Shown in pieces: positions 13,389-21,770 of a DNA stretch of 54,012 bases; position 1 is the first letter of the stretch; each line of letters opens with the position of its first letter. Under the pieces are notes generated by a model. The model saw only the letters and a program-made list of their open reading frames with translations. It was not told the origin of the DNA and did not search any database. Made by a program: the position numbers and the translations under genes. The DNA is from Acidobacteriota bacterium (GTDB lineage Bacteria > Acidobacteriota > Vicinamibacteria > Vicinamibacterales > UBA2999), in assembly GCA_023265015.1 (NCBI GenBank), contig JAHFUO010000002.1:1-54012 (forward strand). The letters run 5' to 3'.

Positions 13389-14138
13389 ATGTATCGACTC
13401 GTCCTGCTCCGCCACGGCGAAAGCATCTGGAACCAGGAGAACCGGTTCACCGGGTGGACCGACGTCGACCTCACCGAGAAGGGAAGCGAGGAAGCGCGCG
13501 AGGCGGGCCGTCTCATGGCCGCGGAGAAATTCGACTTCGACGTCGCGCACACGTCGGTGCTCAAGCGCGCCATCCGCACGCTGTGGATCGCCTGCGACGA
13601 GATGGACCTCCTCTGGATCCCGGTGTATCGCTCGTGGCGATTGAACGAGCGGCATTACGGGGCGCTGCAGGGGCTGAACAAGTCGGAAACCGCCGCGCAG
13701 CATGGCGAGGCGCAGGTCAAGATCTGGCGCCGCAGCTACGACGTCCCGCCGCCGCCGCTCACGCCCGACGATCCACGGCACCCGTCGCGCGATCGCCGCT
13801 ACGCATCGCTGTCGCCGCGGGAGCTGCCGCTCACGGAATCACTCAAGGACACCGTCGCGCGATTCCTTCCGTCTTGGCACCAGGCCATCGCGCCCGACAT
13901 TCTCGCCGGCAAAAAGGTGCTGATCGCCGCGCACGGCAACAGCCTGCGCGCACTGGTGAAGTATCTCGATAACGTGTCCGAAGAAGAGATCGTCGAGCTG
14001 AATATCCCCACCGGCATTCCGCTTGTCTACCTGCTCAACGATGACCTGAAACCGCTCCAGAAGTACTACTTGGGCAACCAGGAAGCGGTGCAGCAAGCGA
14101 TGGCCGCGGTCGCGAACCAGGGGAGAGCGCACACGTAG
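13389..14138 (+). CDS. gpmA: 2,3-bisphosphoglycerate-dependent phosphoglycerate mutase
   Basis: 249 residues, normal length for the dimeric dPGM class. The phospho-histidine motif [10 protein letters not shown] is at residues 5-14, [13 protein letters not shown] follows, the family loop [11 protein letters not shown] lies near residue 116, and the second active-site His is in [15 protein letters not shown]. It converts 3-phosphoglycerate to 2-phosphoglycerate, directly before enolase in glycolysis, which fits the gene order. A GC-rich hairpin follows the stop codon at once. Confidence 0.96.
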   Translation: MYRLVLLRHGESIWNQENRFTGWTDVDLTEKGSEEAREAGRLMAAEKFDFDVAHTSVLKRAIRTLWIACDEMDLLWIPVYRSWRLNERHYGALQGLNKSETAAQHGEAQVKIWRRSYDVPPPPLTPDDPRHPSRDRRYASLSPRELPLTESLKDTVARFLPSWHQAIAPDILAGKKVLIAAHGNSLRALVKYLDNVSEEEIVELNIPTGIPLVYLLNDDLKPLQKYYLGNQEAVQQAMAAVANQGRAHT

Positions 14139-14139
14139 A

Positions 14140-14171
14140 AAGGGCCGGAGCGCGTCAGCGCCCCGGCCCTT
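14140..14171. terminator. Hairpin between convergent gpmA and small-protein gene
   Basis: AAGGGCCGG pairs perfectly with CCGGCCCTT, and the loop contains an inner CGC/GCG pair. A T-rich run (ACTTTCTTTT) follows on the plus strand about ten bases later. It lies between two convergent stops, so it may terminate both transcripts. Confidence 0.6.
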
Positions 14172-14185
14172 CGCCCGACTTTCTT

Positions 14186-14488
14186 TTACTCTACCGGTTC
14201 CTTCGCCTCGTCAGCACCGATGCGCAGCGAACGGAGGAATCGCCGGTCGTTCGCCGTCAGCTCGAAAGCTTTACGCCCCGGCAGGAGGCGTGCGGGTGTG
14301 GTGATTTTCGTCACCGCCGCTCCGTTGTTGCGATTCACAAAACCAACGACCGCTTCGAGCGTGACTCGCATGTCGAAGCCCGCGTCGCGCGCTTTTGCGC
14401 GGCACGCTTCGACCTGCGGATTTTCGGCAACAGCAACGGCGATCGCGTCGGCCAGCTCTTTCGCGAACCGGTTCACGACGTCATCCAT
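14186..14488 (-). CDS. Small protein of unknown function (100 aa)
   Basis: A good ribosome site, AAGGAGGAGCAGGT, precedes the ATG, which supports a real gene. The N-terminal half is predicted helical and acidic (VNRFAKELADAIAVAVAE), the C-terminal half is mixed and basic. There is no signal peptide, membrane segment or recognised motif. The promoter candidate TGCTATACC lies about 75 bases upstream. I do not recognise the family. Confidence 0.7.
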   Translation of the reverse strand: MDDVVNRFAKELADAIAVAVAENPQVEACRAKARDAGFDMRVTLEAVVGFVNRNNGAAVTKITTPARLLPGRKAFELTANDRRFLRSLRIGADEAKEPVE

Positions 14489-14562
14489 ACCTGCTCCTCC
14501 TTACACTCGCCGCCGGGCCGGGATCCGGGGCGTCTCCCGATCCGAACCTGCCCTACCGGGGA

Positions 14563-14571
14563 GGTATAGCA
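14563..14571 (-). promoter_or_regulatory. Extended -10 promoter candidate for the small-protein gene
   Basis: The minus strand reads TGCTATACC (TG-n-TATACC) with no convincing -35. The adjoining block CCTGCCCTACCGGGGAGG (plus strand) is closely matched upstream of the ECF sigma gene at 45528-45546. Confidence 0.35.
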
Positions 14572-14782
14572 GGGATCGAGCGCCAAAGATGTTCATCTGT
14601 ATGGGTTTAGCCTATGGGAAGGCTGGGGGGCATTCTAGAGGCACTATCGAAGAGTGTCAACAAACGGGCAATTTTCGGCCTGTTTTTGCGCGGCCGAACA
14701 GACGACCCGGCTGCCTCCTCGTAAACCGCCACGCTTAACCGCTGACACACAAGGGGTTGGAGTAGAATCGCGAGACACCCCC

Positions 14783-16348
14783 ATGACGAGCGGTCCGACG
14801 AACCGTTTCTACCGCATCCCCGCCGATCTGTCAGACACCGACCCCGACACGGACATTGGCCTCCCGGGCGTCTTCCCTTTCACTCGCGGGATCCAGCCGT
14901 CCATGTATCGGGGACGGCCGTGGACAATGCGGCAATACGCCGGTTTCGCCGATGCAGGCGAATCGAACCGGCGGTACCAGTACCTCTTGTCTCAGGGCGT
15001 CAGCGGCCTGAGCGTCGCCTTCGATCTGCCCACGCAGATTGGCTACGACTCGGATCATCCGCTCGCGGCGGGCGAAGTGGGGCGCGTCGGCGTGGCGATC
15101 GATTCGATCGAGGACATGGCCACGCTCTTCGAGGGCATTCCCCTCGACCGCGTGTCGACGTCGATGACGATTAACGCGACGGCGATCATCCTGCTGGCGT
15201 TGTACGTGGCGGTCGCGAAGCGGCAAGGCGTCGCGCCGCGGGCGCTCTCGGGCACGGTTCAGAACGATATCCTGAAGGAGTACGTGGCGCGCGGCACCTA
15301 CATCTACCCTCCCCGCCCGTCGCTTCGCATCGTCACCGACATCATCGCGTTCTGCGAGCGGGAGCTGCCGCAGTGGAACACGATTTCCATCAGCGGCTAT
15401 CACATTCGCGAGGCCGGCTCGACGGCGGTCCAGGAGGTCGCGTTCACCCTCGCGCACGCAAGCGCCTACGTGCAGGCTGCGATCGACGCGGGGCTTGATG
15501 TCAACTCATTCGGGCAGCGGCTCTCCTTCTTCTTCAATGCGCACAACGATTTCATCGAGGAGATCGCGAAGTTCCGCGCCGCTCGGCGGCTCTGGGCGCG
15601 GCGCATGGCCGGCCGGTTCGGTGCCACCAATCCACGGGCGCAGCAGCTCCGCTTTCACACGCAGACGGCGGGCAGCACATTGACCGCGCAGCAGCCGGAC
15701 AACAACATCGTGCGGGTTGCGGTCCAGGCGCTGGCGGCGGTCCTCGGTGGAACGCAGTCGCTGCACTGCAACGGCCGGGACGAAGCGCTGGCGCTGCCGA
15801 CCGAGGAAAGCGCCACGATTGCGCTTCGGACGCAGCAGATCCTCCTGCACGAGAGCGGCCTGGCCAATACGGTCGATCCCGTGGCCGGCTCCTACGCAAT
15901 CGAGGAGATGACCACGCGCATCGAACGCGAGGCCTCGGACCTGCTCGACCGGATCGACCAGGTCGGCGGAACGCTGACGGCCATCGAAACGGGCTACATC
16001 CAGCGGGAGATCCAGGAGGCCGCCTATCGCGCGCAACAGGCGATTGATGCCGGCGATGCGGTGGTCGTTGGCGTGAACCGATTTGCCGGCGATGACACGC
16101 GCACCGGCGACGCACATATCTTTCACATCGATCCGGAAGTGGAGCGCCGTCAGGTGGCGCGTGTGCGTGCCGTCCGGGCGGGACGCAGCGAGAGCGACTG
16201 GCGCGCTGCGCTGGACGCGGTCGAATCAGCGGCCCGGGGCGCCGCGAACCTCGTTCCGCCCGTCATGGCCGCCGTCGAAAAGCGAGCGACGCTCGGCGAA
16301 ATCGCTGATGCGATGCGCGGCGTTTTCGGCGAGTATCAGGACGTGTGA
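14783..16348 (+). CDS. Methylmalonyl-CoA mutase large (substrate-binding) subunit
   Basis: 521 residues, the length of stand-alone alpha/N-terminal subunits without the B12 domain. Substrate-barrel blocks are clear: [77 protein letters not shown] and [17 protein letters not shown]. Together with a separate cobalamin subunit it would isomerise methylmalonyl-CoA and succinyl-CoA (propionate and branched-chain degradation). No B12 subunit gene is in the window. The ATG at 14783 is chosen because the protein family begins here; TAGAAT at 14763-14768 could be a -10 element. Its last four bases overlap the next gene, an ABC ATPase. A related mutase such as isobutyryl-CoA mutase cannot be excluded. 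Confidence 0.88.
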   Translation: MTSGPTNRFYRIPADLSDTDPDTDIGLPGVFPFTRGIQPSMYRGRPWTMRQYAGFADAGESNRRYQYLLSQGVSGLSVAFDLPTQIGYDSDHPLAAGEVGRVGVAIDSIEDMATLFEGIPLDRVSTSMTINATAIILLALYVAVAKRQGVAPRALSGTVQNDILKEYVARGTYIYPPRPSLRIVTDIIAFCERELPQWNTISISGYHIREAGSTAVQEVAFTLAHASAYVQAAIDAGLDVNSFGQRLSFFFNAHNDFIEEIAKFRAARRLWARRMAGRFGATNPRAQQLRFHTQTAGSTLTAQQPDNNIVRVAVQALAAVLGGTQSLHCNGRDEALALPTEESATIALRTQQILLHESGLANTVDPVAGSYAIEEMTTRIEREASDLLDRIDQVGGTLTAIETGYIQREIQEAAYRAQQAIDAGDAVVVGVNRFAGDDTRTGDAHIFHIDPEVERRQVARVRAVRAGRSESDWRAALDAVESAARGAANLVPPVMAAVEKRATLGEIADAMRGVFGEYQDV

Positions 16349-17127
16349 CCGAACCGCTCCTCGACGTTCAGCGCCTCACGGTGACGTTCGGCGGCCCGAC
16401 ACCGGCCGTCGACGACGTGAGCTTTTTCGTCTTGCCGGGTGAAACGCTGGGGCTCGTTGGCGAATCCGGCAGCGGGAAGTCCGTGACCGCGTTTTCCATC
16501 CTGCGTCTTCTTCAACCCCCGGGCCGAATCAGCGACGGCCGCGTGATCTTCGAAGGCCGCGATCTGCTGGCGCTCCCCGAGCGCGAGATGCGCGCCGTGC
16601 GGGGCGCGAGGATCTCACTCATCTTCCAGGAGCCGATGACGGCGTTGAATCCCGTGATGCGCGTGGGCGATCAAATCGCCGAGGCGCTGACGGTTCACGG
16701 CAAGGCCACGCGGGGCGACGCGCGTGCCCGCGCCGCCGAGCTGCTCGATGCCGTGCGTATCCCGGACGCGGCGCGCCGCGTCCGCGACTATCCGCACCAG
16801 CTGTCCGGCGGCATGCGGCAGCGCGTGATGGTCGCGATCGCCCTCGCCTGCCGGCCGCCGCTCGTGATCGCCGACGAGCCGACAACGGCGCTCGACGTCA
16901 CGATCCAGGCACAGGTGCTGGAGCTGCTGCGCGAGCTGAAGGAGCGCTACAACCTCGCGCTGCTGCTGATCACGCACGACTTCGGCGTCATCGCGGAAAT
17001 GGCCGACCGCGTCGCGGTCATGTTCAAAGGACGGCTCGTGGAACAAGGCCCGGTCCGCGAGGTCCTGCGCCATCCCGCTCACGAGTACACGCGCAGCCTG
17101 CTGGCCGCCGTGCCCGGAATGCGCTGA
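16345..17127 (+). CDS. Dipeptide/oligopeptide-type ABC transporter ATPase (DppD/OppD-like)
   Basis: 260 residues. Walker A GESGSGKS, the Q-loop with EPMTALNP, the signature LSGGMRQR, Walker [13 protein letters not shown] and the switch His (LLITHDFG) are intact. The family's terminal block [15 protein letters not shown] is present, but the protein ends right after it, so the usual extra 50-60 residues are missing. It starts with GTG overlapping the mutase stop by four bases and ends overlapping the next ATPase by one base. No permease or binding-protein gene lies nearby, unusual for this transporter class. Confidence 0.88.
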   Translation: MTEPLLDVQRLTVTFGGPTPAVDDVSFFVLPGETLGLVGESGSGKSVTAFSILRLLQPPGRISDGRVIFEGRDLLALPEREMRAVRGARISLIFQEPMTALNPVMRVGDQIAEALTVHGKATRGDARARAAELLDAVRIPDAARRVRDYPHQLSGGMRQRVMVAIALACRPPLVIADEPTTALDVTIQAQVLELLRELKERYNLALLLITHDFGVIAEMADRVAVMFKGRLVEQGPVREVLRHPAHEYTRSLLAAVPGMR

Positions 17128-18005
17128 TGCCGCTGCTCGAGGTGCGGCATCTCGTCAAACATTTCGTGCGGAGCCAGGGCCTGCTTCGTCCGCCGTCGGT
17201 CGTGAGGGCCGTGGATGACGTGAGCTTCACGATCGATGAGGGCGAGATGTTCGGGCTGGTCGGCGAATCAGGGAGCGGGAAGAGCACGACCGGCCGCTGC
17301 ATCCTGCGGCTGATCGAGCCGACGTCCGGCGAAGTCCTGTTTCGAGGCGAGAACGTCCTGCACTTCACACGTCAGCGCATGCGGATGGCGCGCCGCGACA
17401 TGCAGATCGTCTTCCAGGATCCGTACTCGTCCCTCAATCCCCGGATGCGCGTCGGCGACATCGTCGAGGAGCCGCTCGTCATCCACGACCTCGGGTCGAA
17501 GACCGAGCGGCGCGCGCGTGTCGCCGAGCTGTTTCAGCTCGTGGGCCTGGAGCCCGGCCACATCACGCGGTATCCGCACGAGTTCAGCGGCGGGCAGCGC
17601 CAGCGGATCGGGATCGCCCGGGCGCTCGCGCTGAACCCGGCGCTCATCATCGCGGACGAAGCGGTGTCCGCGCTGGATGTCTCGATCCAGGCGCAGGTGG
17701 TCGCCCTGTTGATGGGGCTGAAGGAGCGGCTGAAGCTCACGTATCTCTTCATCGCGCACGATCTACGGCTGGTCGAACACATCTGCGGCCGCGTCGCGGT
17801 GATGTACATGGGAAAGATCGTCGAGCTCGGCACCGCGCAGGCGCTCTTCTCGCGCCCCACGCACCCCTACACGAAGGCGCTGCTCAGTGCGATCCCGGTG
17901 CTCGACCCGGACGGCCCGCGGCAGCGCATCGAGCTGAACCCGGCGTCCTTCGAGAGGGAGGCGCCACTGAAGGAAATCGGCGCGCATCACTGGGCCGCCG
18001 TGTAG
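17127..18005 (+). CDS. Dipeptide/oligopeptide-type ABC transporter ATPase (DppF/OppF-like)
   Basis: 292 residues. Walker [10 protein letters not shown]-loop [12 protein letters not shown], signature FSGGQRQR, Walker [13 protein letters not shown] and switch His IAHDL are all present. In Walker B the usual DEP is DEA, which is common in DppF. The C-terminal oligopeptide-ABC block [12 protein letters not shown] and the final HHWAA-type ending are retained. It would pair with the ATPase upstream to power a peptide importer whose membrane subunits must be encoded elsewhere. Its stop TAG directly abuts the stop of the convergent gene. Confidence 0.88.
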   Translation: MPLLEVRHLVKHFVRSQGLLRPPSVVRAVDDVSFTIDEGEMFGLVGESGSGKSTTGRCILRLIEPTSGEVLFRGENVLHFTRQRMRMARRDMQIVFQDPYSSLNPRMRVGDIVEEPLVIHDLGSKTERRARVAELFQLVGLEPGHITRYPHEFSGGQRQRIGIARALALNPALIIADEAVSALDVSIQAQVVALLMGLKERLKLTYLFIAHDLRLVEHICGRVAVMYMGKIVELGTAQALFSRPTHPYTKALLSAIPVLDPDGPRQRIELNPASFEREAPLKEIGAHHWAAV

Positions 18006-18692
18006 CTACGCGGCCCGGTGGACGTCCTTCTCGACCTGCCCGTCGCGAAGATAGATGGTGCGATGGGCGAACGCCGCCACGTCGGCTTCGTGCGTCACCA
18101 GCACAATCGTGTTCCCCGCGAGATGAAGCTTCGCAAAGAGCGACATGATCTCCGCGCCGGTTTTCGAGTCGAGATTTCCGGTCGGCTCGTCTGCCAGCAG
18201 GATCGAGGGATCGTTGACGAGCGCGCGCGCAATCGCCACGCGTTGACGCTGCCCGCCCGACAACTCGTTGGGTCGATGCGTCATGCGGTCGCCAAGATCG
18301 ACGCGCTCGAGGGCCGCGAGCGCGCGGGCCTCGCGCTCCGTCGCCGCCGCGCCGGCATAGACCAGGGGCAGCTCCACGTTGTGCAGCGCCGAGGCGCGCG
18401 GCAGCAGGTTGAACGTCTGGAAGACGAAGCCGATCTCCTCGTTCCGGATCCGCGCCAGCTCGTTGTCGCTCATGCCGCCGACGTGCTTGCCGTTCAGCAG
18501 ATACGTGCCCTTCGTCGGCGTGTCGAGGCATCCGATCAGGTTCATGAGCGTCGATTTGCCCGATCCCGACGGACCCATGATCGCCACATACTCGCCGCGC
18601 TCGATGTCGATCGACACGCCGCGCAGCGCGTGGATCTCCTCCGAGCCCATCACGTAGGTCTTCCACAAGTCACGCGTTTCAATCAGGGGCAT
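18006..18692 (-). CDS. ABC transporter ATPase, LolD/MacB family
   Basis: 228 residues, typical of the family. Walker A GPSGSGKS, family block [17 protein letters not shown], signature LSGGQRQR, Walker [14 protein letters not shown] and switch His VTHEADVA are intact. Such ATPases drive MacB-type efflux/mechanotransmission or lipoprotein release (LolCDE). No FtsX-like permease is adjacent, so the partner is unknown. The J-domain gene lies 14 bases upstream on the same strand and the PilB gene before that, so the three may be one transcript. Confidence 0.9.
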   Translation of the reverse strand: MPLIETRDLWKTYVMGSEEIHALRGVSIDIERGEYVAIMGPSGSGKSTLMNLIGCLDTPTKGTYLLNGKHVGGMSDNELARIRNEEIGFVFQTFNLLPRASALHNVELPLVYAGAAATEREARALAALERVDLGDRMTHRPNELSGGQRQRVAIARALVNDPSILLADEPTGNLDSKTGAEIMSLFAKLHLAGNTIVLVTHEADVAAFAHRTIYLRDGQVEKDVHRAA

Positions 18693-18706
18693 GTCACGAA
18701 TCCTGC

Positions 18707-19513
18707 CTACGCCGATTTCAGCCTGGTGAGCAGGGACTTGACGACCGGTGGGGCGTCAGTCGGCACGTGCGCGCTCCACGTGCGTGTGTTCACCGGGACC
18801 ATGATCAATTTGCCGCCCGCCGCCATCGGCTTCCGGCGCTGATCGCTGATCGCGGCGGCAAGCTCGCCCGCCGGGGCGATGGCGGGGCCCATGAGAAAGA
18901 CGCAGAGGTCTCGCTGATTGTCCTTCGGCATGCGCGTGGCCATGGTCCAGGTCTCGGTCACCGCGGGACCATCGACCTGCGGGACAAAGCGGCCCAGCAC
19001 GCGCGGCGGAAGCTTGAGCGACCAGAAGGGCGGTTTCGGAACGCACGAGATCTCGAACCCGGTCAGCGTCAACTCTTCGCATCTGCCGAATTCGGCATCG
19101 AGCACCTGCCGGAAGCGCATGACAGTGGCCCGGCGGACGAGATCGCTTGCGCCCGCGCGTTCCTGCGAGAAGACCGACCCTCCTGGCGACGGCGGTGGCT
19201 CCGCCTCGGGAGCCCGGCGCGAAGCCGAGCTCGGCGCGGACGAAGGCGGCTGCGATGCGGGTCGGCGCGCGGCGGGTGCCGCCGGCGATTCAACCTCCGC
19301 GTCGTAATCCGCGCGCGCGGCCGGTTCGGTCAGCGTCTTGTACGCGCGGGTGAGCTCCGCCGCCCTGGTGGCGGCAATCTCCTGGAATTCCTGTCCCAGG
19401 TGCTGGACCTTGTCGGGGTGATACTTGGCGATTTCGCGCCGGAAGGCGCGTTTGATTTCGTCCGCCGACGCAGTCTGGGGGACCTCGAGGAGCTCGTAAT
19501 ACGTTTTGGCCAT
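18707..19513 (-). CDS. J-domain protein with an uncharacterised C-terminal domain
   Basis: 268 residues. Residues 1-72 are a J domain with the DnaK-contacting HPD in [12 protein letters not shown] Pro/Ala/Ser-rich linker covers about 75-115, and a C-terminal domain of about 140 residues, mostly predicted beta strands, has no recognised family and no DnaJ zinc or substrate domain. It would recruit DnaK to a specific client, perhaps linked to the pilus ATPase or ABC protein beside it. The ATG at 19513 is preferred over the TTG at 19516. A perfect hairpin (19515-19531) sits directly before the start codon and could mask it. Confidence 0.8.
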   Translation of the reverse strand: MAKTYYELLEVPQTASADEIKRAFRREIAKYHPDKVQHLGQEFQEIAATRAAELTRAYKTLTEPAARADYDAEVESPAAPAARRPASQPPSSAPSSASRRAPEAEPPPSPGGSVFSQERAGASDLVRRATVMRFRQVLDAEFGRCEELTLTGFEISCVPKPPFWSLKLPPRVLGRFVPQVDGPAVTETWTMATRMPKDNQRDLCVFLMGPAIAPAGELAAAISDQRRKPMAAGGKLIMVPVNTRTWSAHVPTDAPPVVKSLLTRLKSA

Positions 19514-19514
19514 C

Positions 19515-19531
19515 AAATCCCGTTGGGATTT
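19515..19531 (-). promoter_or_regulatory. Hairpin directly upstream of the J-domain start codon
   Basis: On the transcribed strand AAATCCC-AAC-GGGATTT forms a perfect 7-bp stem ending one base before the ATG at 19513. It lies in the 24-base gap after the pilB stop. Any ribosome contact from GGGAT would be inside the stem, so it may damp translation or respond to temperature; this is inference. Confidence 0.4.
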
Positions 19532-19537
19532 GTAATT

Positions 19538-21580
19538 TTACTTCTTAAATTCAGCGACGTTGGTGGCGGGGGACAGTGCGCGCATCTGGCGTTGCCCGCG
19601 GATCCGGCCCGCGGATTTCTTGGCGCCGACGGGCTCGGTGCTCTTCGCACAGTACGGACAGAACTTCCAGCCGCTCTGCATCGGGCGATGGCAATGCGGG
19701 CAGCCTCCTCCGACGCGGTGGCCGCAGCTCGGGCAGGCGACGAAGTCGGGAGACACGCCGGCGCCGCACTCCGGGCACTGCGACCGTGCTTCGCGCACTT
19801 CGGTGACGACGCGAAGAAGCTCCTCGGGCGTGGTCACGCCGGCTTTCACCTTCAGCAGGCCGTCTTCGCCGAGCGAGATCATGCCGCCGGCGATCGCCGC
19901 GTCGCGCAACTGCGCTTCGGATCCCTTCTGCGCGATCATCCGCCGCAGCTTGTCGCTGACGTGCATGATCTCGTAGATGCCGACGCGGCCCCGGTAGCCG
20001 GTGTGATTGCACTGGTCGCAGCCCACCGCGCGATAGAAGGTCAGCGTCGCCGCTTCCGGTTCCGAGACGCTCATCGCGCGCAGCGTCTCGCTGTCAGGCG
20101 TGTACGGCCGGCGGCACTGCATGCACAGGCGACGCATGAGCCGCTGCGCGACCACGCCGATCAGCGCCGACGCGCCGACGTACGGCTCGATGCCGATGTC
20201 GGTCAGGCGCGTCACGCACGACGGGGCATCGTCGGTGTGCAGCGTCGAGAGCACCAGGTGGCCCGTCTGCGCCGCCTGCATCGCGATACGCGCGGTCTCC
20301 TGGTCGCGGATCTCGCCGACCAGCACCACGTCGGGATCCTGGCGGAGAATCGACCGCAGCGCGCTCGCGAACGTCAGCTTGATCTTGTCGTTGATCTGCG
20401 TCTGGTTGACGCCGGGAATCTGATACTCGACCGGGTCCTCGATCGTGATGATGTTCGTCCGCTCGGATCGAACGGACGTCAGCGCCGAGCAGAGCGTCGT
20501 CGTCTTGCCAGAGCCGGTCGGGCCGACGACGAGGATCATGCCGTGCTGGTGGCGGAGAAAGAACCGGATCTGCTCGAGCGACGTGGCCGAAAAGCCGAGC
20601 TCCTCGAGCGGGGGCACGCCCTTGCGATTGTCGAGGACGCGCAGCACGAGCTTCTCGCCGAAGATCGTCCTCAGCGTCGACGCGCGGAAGTCCACTTCCT
20701 GGCCGTCATCGGCGGGGACGCGGACGCGGCCGTCCTGCGGCAATCGCTTCTCGGCGATGTCCATGCCGCCCATGATCTTCATGCGCGCCACGAACCCTTC
20801 GTGCACCCACTTCGGCAGGTCCATCACTTCCTTCAGGAGCCCGTCGAGACGATGCCGCACGATGACGTTGGTTTCGGTCGGCTCGATGTGGATGTCGCTC
20901 GCGCGGCTCTTGAGCGCGCTCTTGATCACGAGATCCACGAGATCGATGATCGGCGCCGTCTCCGGCGTCGCGCCCCTGAGCGCGCTCGCCTGCTCGAAGA
21001 CGTCGTCTTCGGGGCGGCGCGGTCCGATGGCGCCATGCTCGGTCAGCGGCGCAAGCATCCCCGCCTGGGGCGCGCCTTCGTCGTCCGGCAAGCCCGGGCG
21101 TGCAGTGACCTTCACCGCAATGCCGGACCCGGTGGGATTCACACGCGCGAGCGCTTTGTCCGGATACGACGCGTGAATCGCTTCGACGATCTCGGGGCGG
21201 GTCGAGACAACCTGCTTGATCCGGTACCCGGTCTGGAACTCGAGGTCCTGGACGAGCGTGAACAGCAGTGGGTCGGACATCGCCACCGTCAGGAGGTTCT
21301 TCTCGACGGAAATGGCAAGGCACGTGCGCTTGAGCGCCACGTCCTTGGGAATGAGGATCACCGCCCCGGGATCGGGGACGTTCTCCGCGAGGTTTACGTA
21401 CGAGAAGCCAAGCTGGTAGGCGAGCGCCTTCGCGATCTGGCGTTCGGTCGCCAGATTCATGCGGACGAGCACCGCCCCAAGCCGCTCCCCGGAGCGCTTG
21501 TGTTCGGCCAACGCCGTCTGCAGATCCGCTTCGGTGATCAGTCCCGCCTGGACGAGACATTCACCGATCTTCTTACGCAC
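19538..21580 (-). CDS. pilB: Type IV pilus / type II secretion assembly ATPase with C-terminal zinc ribbons
   Basis: 680 residues. The N-terminal GspE_N (MshEN) domain covers about 1-140. The catalytic part has Walker A GPTGSGKTTTL, the Asp box and Walker B VGEIRDQETA, and the His box LSTLHTDDA. The tetracysteine zinc site is CMQC...CDQC. It hydrolyses ATP to polymerise pilins or pseudopilins at the inner membrane. Unusually, after residue 600 there is an additional Cys-rich tail with CPEC, CPSC, CPHC and CPYC pairs (two zinc ribbons) and a basic end. It starts with GTG at 21580. No other pilus gene is nearby. GspE is the alternative name. Confidence 0.88.
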   Translation of the reverse strand: MRKKIGECLVQAGLITEADLQTALAEHKRSGERLGAVLVRMNLATERQIAKALAYQLGFSYVNLAENVPDPGAVILIPKDVALKRTCLAISVEKNLLTVAMSDPLLFTLVQDLEFQTGYRIKQVVSTRPEIVEAIHASYPDKALARVNPTGSGIAVKVTARPGLPDDEGAPQAGMLAPLTEHGAIGPRRPEDDVFEQASALRGATPETAPIIDLVDLVIKSALKSRASDIHIEPTETNVIVRHRLDGLLKEVMDLPKWVHEGFVARMKIMGGMDIAEKRLPQDGRVRVPADDGQEVDFRASTLRTIFGEKLVLRVLDNRKGVPPLEELGFSATSLEQIRFFLRHQHGMILVVGPTGSGKTTTLCSALTSVRSERTNIITIEDPVEYQIPGVNQTQINDKIKLTFASALRSILRQDPDVVLVGEIRDQETARIAMQAAQTGHLVLSTLHTDDAPSCVTRLTDIGIEPYVGASALIGVVAQRLMRRLCMQCRRPYTPDSETLRAMSVSEPEAATLTFYRAVGCDQCNHTGYRGRVGIYEIMHVSDKLRRMIAQKGSEAQLRDAAIAGGMISLGEDGLLKVKAGVTTPEELLRVVTEVREARSQCPECGAGVSPDFVACPSCGHRVGGGCPHCHRPMQSGWKFCPYCAKSTEPVGAKKSAGRIRGQRQMRALSPATNVAEFKK

Positions 21581-21613
21581 TGGTCAGCTGTCTCTTCATT
21601 CCGTGATTCCGGC

Positions 21614-21766
21614 CCCTCTCCGTTTCGGTCGAACCGGAAGTATCCGGTAGAGGGCATCACCCCAAGCAGGCGCAGTGACGGCGAAACCGCCAGAATCGTC
21701 ACTTGGGGGCGCGGATGGACTGGACAGTAACGACCCTGTCCTAATAAAGTTACGTCGGCGTCCAGC
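21614..21766 (+). promoter_or_regulatory. Structured region upstream of the GGDEF gene
   Basis: Nested inverted repeats fill this stretch: CCTCT/AGAGG enclosing CGGT/ACCG (21614-21653), CCCCAAG/CTTGGGG enclosing GTGA/TCAC and GGCG/CGCC (21660-21708), and GGACAG/CTGTCC whose loop TAAC can pair with GTTA just downstream (about 21720-21755). It could be a structured leader or the operator region between two divergent genes. TGGACA and TAATAA spaced 15 bases apart give a weak promoter in the same stretch. It does not match a known riboswitch that I recognise. Confidence 0.35.
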
Positions 21767-21770
21767 CGTC

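Noticed and set aside
14671-14696. TTCGGCC/GGCCGAA hairpin with an internal T run upstream of the mutase gene
   Set aside because: The T run is in the loop rather than after the stem, and it lies far from any stop codon on that strand, so it is not a convincing terminator.
18767-21730. 987-codon open frame on the plus strand opposite the J-domain and pilB genes
   Set aside because: It is antisense to two well-supported genes, its composition is Arg/His-rich as expected for a high-GC shadow frame, and no family motif is seen.
21614-21766. Known c-di-GMP (GEMM) riboswitch before the GGDEF gene
   Set aside because: The conserved GEMM core and tetraloop-receptor elements are not seen; only generic nested hairpins are present.
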